Shown: in pieces, positions 61,290-64,000 of the stretch
Layout of the letters: each line of letters starts with the position of its first letter
Position numbering within the stretch: the first letter of the stretch is position 1
Assembly: GCF_000331515.1 (NCBI RefSeq)
Contig: NZ_AMZO01000011.1
Location: forward strand, 62,001 to 126,000
Direction: 5' to 3'
DNA from: Photobacterium marinum
GTDB taxonomy: Bacteria; Pseudomonadota; Gammaproteobacteria; Enterobacterales; Vibrionaceae
Length of the DNA stretch: 64,000 nt
Notes under the pieces: generated by a model
What the model saw: only the letters and a program-made list of their open reading frames with translations
Told to the model about the DNA's origin: nothing
Database searches by the model: none
Position numbers and translations under genes: made by a program

Positions 61290-62388
61290 TTACAGACCTG
61301 ATTTCAGGCTGGCTTCAATAAAACGGTCTAAATCGCCGTCTAGTACTGCTTGGGTGTTACGGTTTTCCACCCCGGTACGTAAATCTTTAATGCGAGAGTC
61401 ATCCAGAACGTATGAACGAATCTGGCTACCCCAGCCAATGTCAGACTTGGCGTCTTCGTTAGCCTGCTTCTCAGCATTTTGTTTTTGCATCTCAAGCTCG
61501 AACAGTTTTGCTTTCAACTGCTTCATTGCCTGATCTTTGTTCTTATGCTGAGAACGGTCATTCTGACACTGCACCACGGTATTAGTCGGTAAGTGAGTAA
61601 TACGTACCGCAGATTCCGTGGTGTTTACGTGCTGACCACCCGCGCCTGACGCACGGTATACATCAATACGCAGATCAGAAGGGTTAATATCGATGTCGAT
61701 ATTGTCATCCACTTCCGGATAGATAAACGCAGAAGCAAACGAAGTATGACGTCGGCCACCTGAATCGAACGGTGATTTACGAACCAGACGGTGTACACCA
61801 GTCTCGGTACGCAGCCAGCCGTAAGCATACTCACCGCTGATACGGACAGTTGCTGATTTAAGGCCTGCTACTTCACCTTCAGAGACTTCAATCACTTCGG
61901 TCTTGAAGCCCTTGGCTTCAGCCCAGCGAAGGTACATACGCAGCATCATCGAAGTCCAGTCCTGGGCTTCGGTACCACCAGAGCCCGCCTGAAGATCGAT
62001 ATAACAGTCTGACTCATCGTGATCACCAGAGAACATGCGACGGAATTCAAGCTTCTCAAGCTTGGTTTCCAGCTCAGCCAGTTCCGGTTCGATCTCGTCA
62101 AACGTTTCCTGATCGTTTTCTTCAATCGCCAGCTCAAGCAGACCATCAACGTCTTCAACGCCCTGATCCAACTGGTCGATTGTATCTACCACAGCCTCAA
62201 GGGCTGCGCGTTCTTTACCCAGAGCCTGAGCACGTTCCGGCTCGTTCCATACATCTGGTTGCTCTAGTTCTGCATTTACCTCTTCTAGACGCTCTTTCTT
62301 AGCATCGTAGTCAAAGGTACCCCCTAAGGACATCAGTACGCGCTGATACATCCTCAAGTCGGTTTTTAATAGGATTAATCTCGAACAT
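61290..62388 (-). CDS. prfB: Peptide chain release factor 2, with programmed +1 frameshift
   Basis: 365 residues after frameshifting, as in E. coli. The first 25 codons run from the ATG at 62388 ([14 protein letters not shown]) to an in-frame TGA at 62311-62313. The slippery context AGGGGG TAC CTT TGA C is exactly the autoregulatory frameshift site. Skipping the T at 62313 joins to the frame [13 protein letters not shown], which runs to 61290. RF2 reads UGA and UAA; low RF2 favours the frameshift. The GGQ loop ([15 protein letters not shown]) and the SPF codon-recognition motif (KSPFDSGG) are present. Annotate as a join of 61290-62312 and 62314-62388. Confidence 0.97.
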
Positions 62389-62643
62389 TGCCGCTCTTCA
62401 TAGCTGAAATGGACATAACCGGTGGATTCTATCGAATTGTAGATAGAATATACAGAGGGGAAGAAAGGTTATCGGTGATTTTATTATTCCATCCCGATCA
62501 TATAAACAGTCTTGTCACCATCTTGAAATAATTTAGTTACTGTCTCAGGCTTCAGCCGCATTTCATCCCGGCCAGCCTAGACACCAACACAGACAACAAC
62601 GGGGCCTACCTGCCCCGCTGCTTGTAACTCAATGGAATCACGC

Positions 62644-64000
62644 TTAAAGCGCCTCGATATACTCAACCAACAGTTGAGCACTACAGTTACCACGGTATTC
62701 ATTCACATCCAATCGGTAGGCTAACTGTACCTGCTGAACTGAAGCATCCGGCCAGCGACGCAGATCAACATTAAAGGCAATGCCATCAATCACGCTACCA
62801 CCGCAGATTGGCTCCAGCATCATCTTCAGATGCTTACCGCCCACCAGCTTCTGATGCAAAAGGCGGAATCGGCCGTCAAACATCGGCTCAGGGAACTGCT
62901 GTCCCCACGGGCCACCAGCGCGCAGCACCTCCGCTGTCTGCAAGTTTAGTTCATTAGCCCCCAGCTCTCCATCTGTCAACAAAACGCCTTTGAGCGCATC
63001 TTCATCCAGCTCATCGCGCACCGCCAGATCAAACGCCTGCGTAAATGCCGACAGCTTGTCTTCCGGTATCGTCAGGCCGGCCGCCATTGCGTGGCCACCG
63101 AATTTGCTAATCATTCCCGGGTTCTGGGTATCAATCACATCCAGGACATCACGCATATGCAGGCCGGGGATCGAACGGCATGAACCTTTGATTTCACCGT
63201 TACCGGCATCGGCAAAAGCGATAACCGGGCGGTGGTACATCTCTTTGATACGGGATGCCAGGATCCCAATCACACCCTGATGCCAGTCTCGCTGGAACAA
63301 CGCCAGGCCATAAGGCATATCCTGCTGATTGAACTTCAGGCGTTCGCAGATAGCCAAGGCTTCTTCTTTCATGCCCTGCTCAATTTCCTTGCGGGTCTGG
63401 TTTAAAGCGTCCAGCTCCGAAGCCATCCGGCGGGCAGCCTGAATATTGTCACACAACAATAGCTCAACCCCGAACGACATATCATCCAGACGTCCGGCAG
63501 CATTGATACGCGGGCCAAGCGCAAAGCCCAAATCGGTCGATACCAATCGGGCCGGATCACGGTTCGCCACTTCAATAAGGGCACGAATACCCGGACGACA
63601 CTTACCGGCACGGATCCGCTGCAACCCCTGATGAACCAGAATACGGTTATTACCGTCCAGAGCCACTACATCGGCGACAGTGCCAAGTGCCACCAAATCA
63701 AGCAATTCAGCAAGGTTGGGCTCAGCAATCCCCTGATTTTCAAACCAGTTGTTTTGGCGTAATTCAGCACGAAGCGCCAGCATCAGGTAGAAAGCCACCC
63801 CGACACCACACAGGGACTTAGACGGAAACTCACACTCATGTAGGTTCGGGTTAACAATCGCATCGGCCTGCGGTAGCTGATCACCCGGCAAGTGATGGTC
63901 GGTAACCAACACCTGCATCCCTTTTTCCTTAGCCGCCGCCACACCGGCGATCGATGACACACCGTTATCCACGGTCATGATCAATTCAGCTCCGCGCACT
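62644..64000 (-). CDS. recJ: Single-stranded-DNA exonuclease RecJ (5' end beyond the window)
   Basis: At least 451 C-terminal residues of a 5'-3' ssDNA exonuclease used in RecF-pathway recombination and mismatch repair. The DHH motif (VLVTDHHLPGDQLP) is near the visible start. Then come the LCGVGVAFYL helix, the DHHA1 domain (GEIKGSCRSIPGLHMRDVL, KFGGHAMAAGLTI) and the C-terminal OB-like domain. The N-terminus lies beyond 64000. prfB follows 255 bases downstream, as in E. coli recJ-prfB-lysS. Confidence 0.95.
   Translation of the reverse strand, partial: VRGAELIMTVDNGVSSIAGVAAAKEKGMQVLVTDHHLPGDQLPQADAIVNPNLHECEFPSKSLCGVGVAFYLMLALRAELRQNNWFENQGIAEPNLAELLDLVALGTVADVVALDGNNRILVHQGLQRIRAGKCRPGIRALIEVANRDPARLVSTDLGFALGPRINAAGRLDDMSFGVELLLCDNIQAARRMASELDALNQTRKEIEQGMKEEALAICERLKFNQQDMPYGLALFQRDWHQGVIGILASRIKEMYHRPVIAFADAGNGEIKGSCRSIPGLHMRDVLDVIDTQNPGMISKFGGHAMAAGLTIPEDKLSAFTQAFDLAVRDELDEDALKGVLLTDGELGANELNLQTAEVLRAGGPWGQQFPEPMFDGRFRLLHQKLVGGKHLKMMLEPICGGSVIDGIAFNVDLRRWPDASVQQVQLAYRLDVNEYRGNCSAQLLVEYIEAL

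Overview
The window is about 64 kb of chromosome from a member of the Vibrionaceae, most like Photobacterium or a close relative; the genus is an inference. The gene order matches what I recall of the Vibrio cholerae chromosome I block from rocS through pnp, nusA, ftsH, ompU, carAB, ileS, hlyU, nhaR, ptsP, mutH, vpsR and lysS to recJ. Family-typical genes (ompU porin, hlyU, vpsR, rocS, nptA) and moderate GC point the same way. It is core chromosome. I see no insertion sequence, prophage, integron, CRISPR array or obvious island, and almost every gene is intact.

Layout. 1-4.7 kb: ubiT (partial) diverges from rocS, followed by ubiU and ubiV, the oxygen-independent ubiquinone hydroxylation genes. 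4.7-15.4 kb (minus): nlpI, then the translation and RNA operon pnp-rpsO-truB-rbfA-infB-nusA-rimP preceded by tRNA-fMet and tRNA-Leu(GAG). 15.4-21.9 kb (mostly minus): secG, glmM, folP, ftsH, rlmE and greA, with yhbY divergent from rlmE. 22-26.5 kb: ompU, dacB and a short MgtE-type magnesium transporter whose long leader encodes a candidate MgtL-like regulatory peptide. 26.5-40 kb (minus): carB, carA, dapB, ispH, fkpB, lspA, ileS, ribF and murJ, covering pyrimidine/arginine precursors, lysine/peptidoglycan, isoprenoids, lipoprotein maturation, flavins and lipid II export. 40-45 kb: rpsT, hlyU, then the sodium cluster nhaA, a small exported protein, nhaR, and the sodium-phosphate transporter nptA. 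45-52 kb: thyA, lgt, a TSUP exporter, ptsP, rppH, and across an 840-bp spacer rich in DnaA boxes, mutH. 52-59.6 kb, the most accessory-like part: tas, a DUF1127 protein with an upstream small ORF, a LysR regulator paired with a PACE-type efflux protein, vpsR, a dicarboxylate/amino-acid symporter and an unknown lipoprotein; the last two have CRP-like sites. 59.7-64 kb: lysS, prfB with its programmed frameshift, and the 3' part of recJ.

The likely new or under-described items are the MgtL-like leader peptide and folded leader in front of a CBS-less mgtE, the DnaA-box cluster between rppH and mutH that may be a DARS2-like or DnaA-titrating locus, and a small ORF with a near-perfect Shine-Dalgarno upstream of the DUF1127 gene. 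RocS (predicted c-di-GMP phosphodiesterase) and VpsR (c-di-GMP-responsive biofilm regulator) both lie in the window. Non-ATG starts are common in the older housekeeping genes (ubiT, nlpI, pnp, rimP, ftsH, carA, rpsT, rppH).
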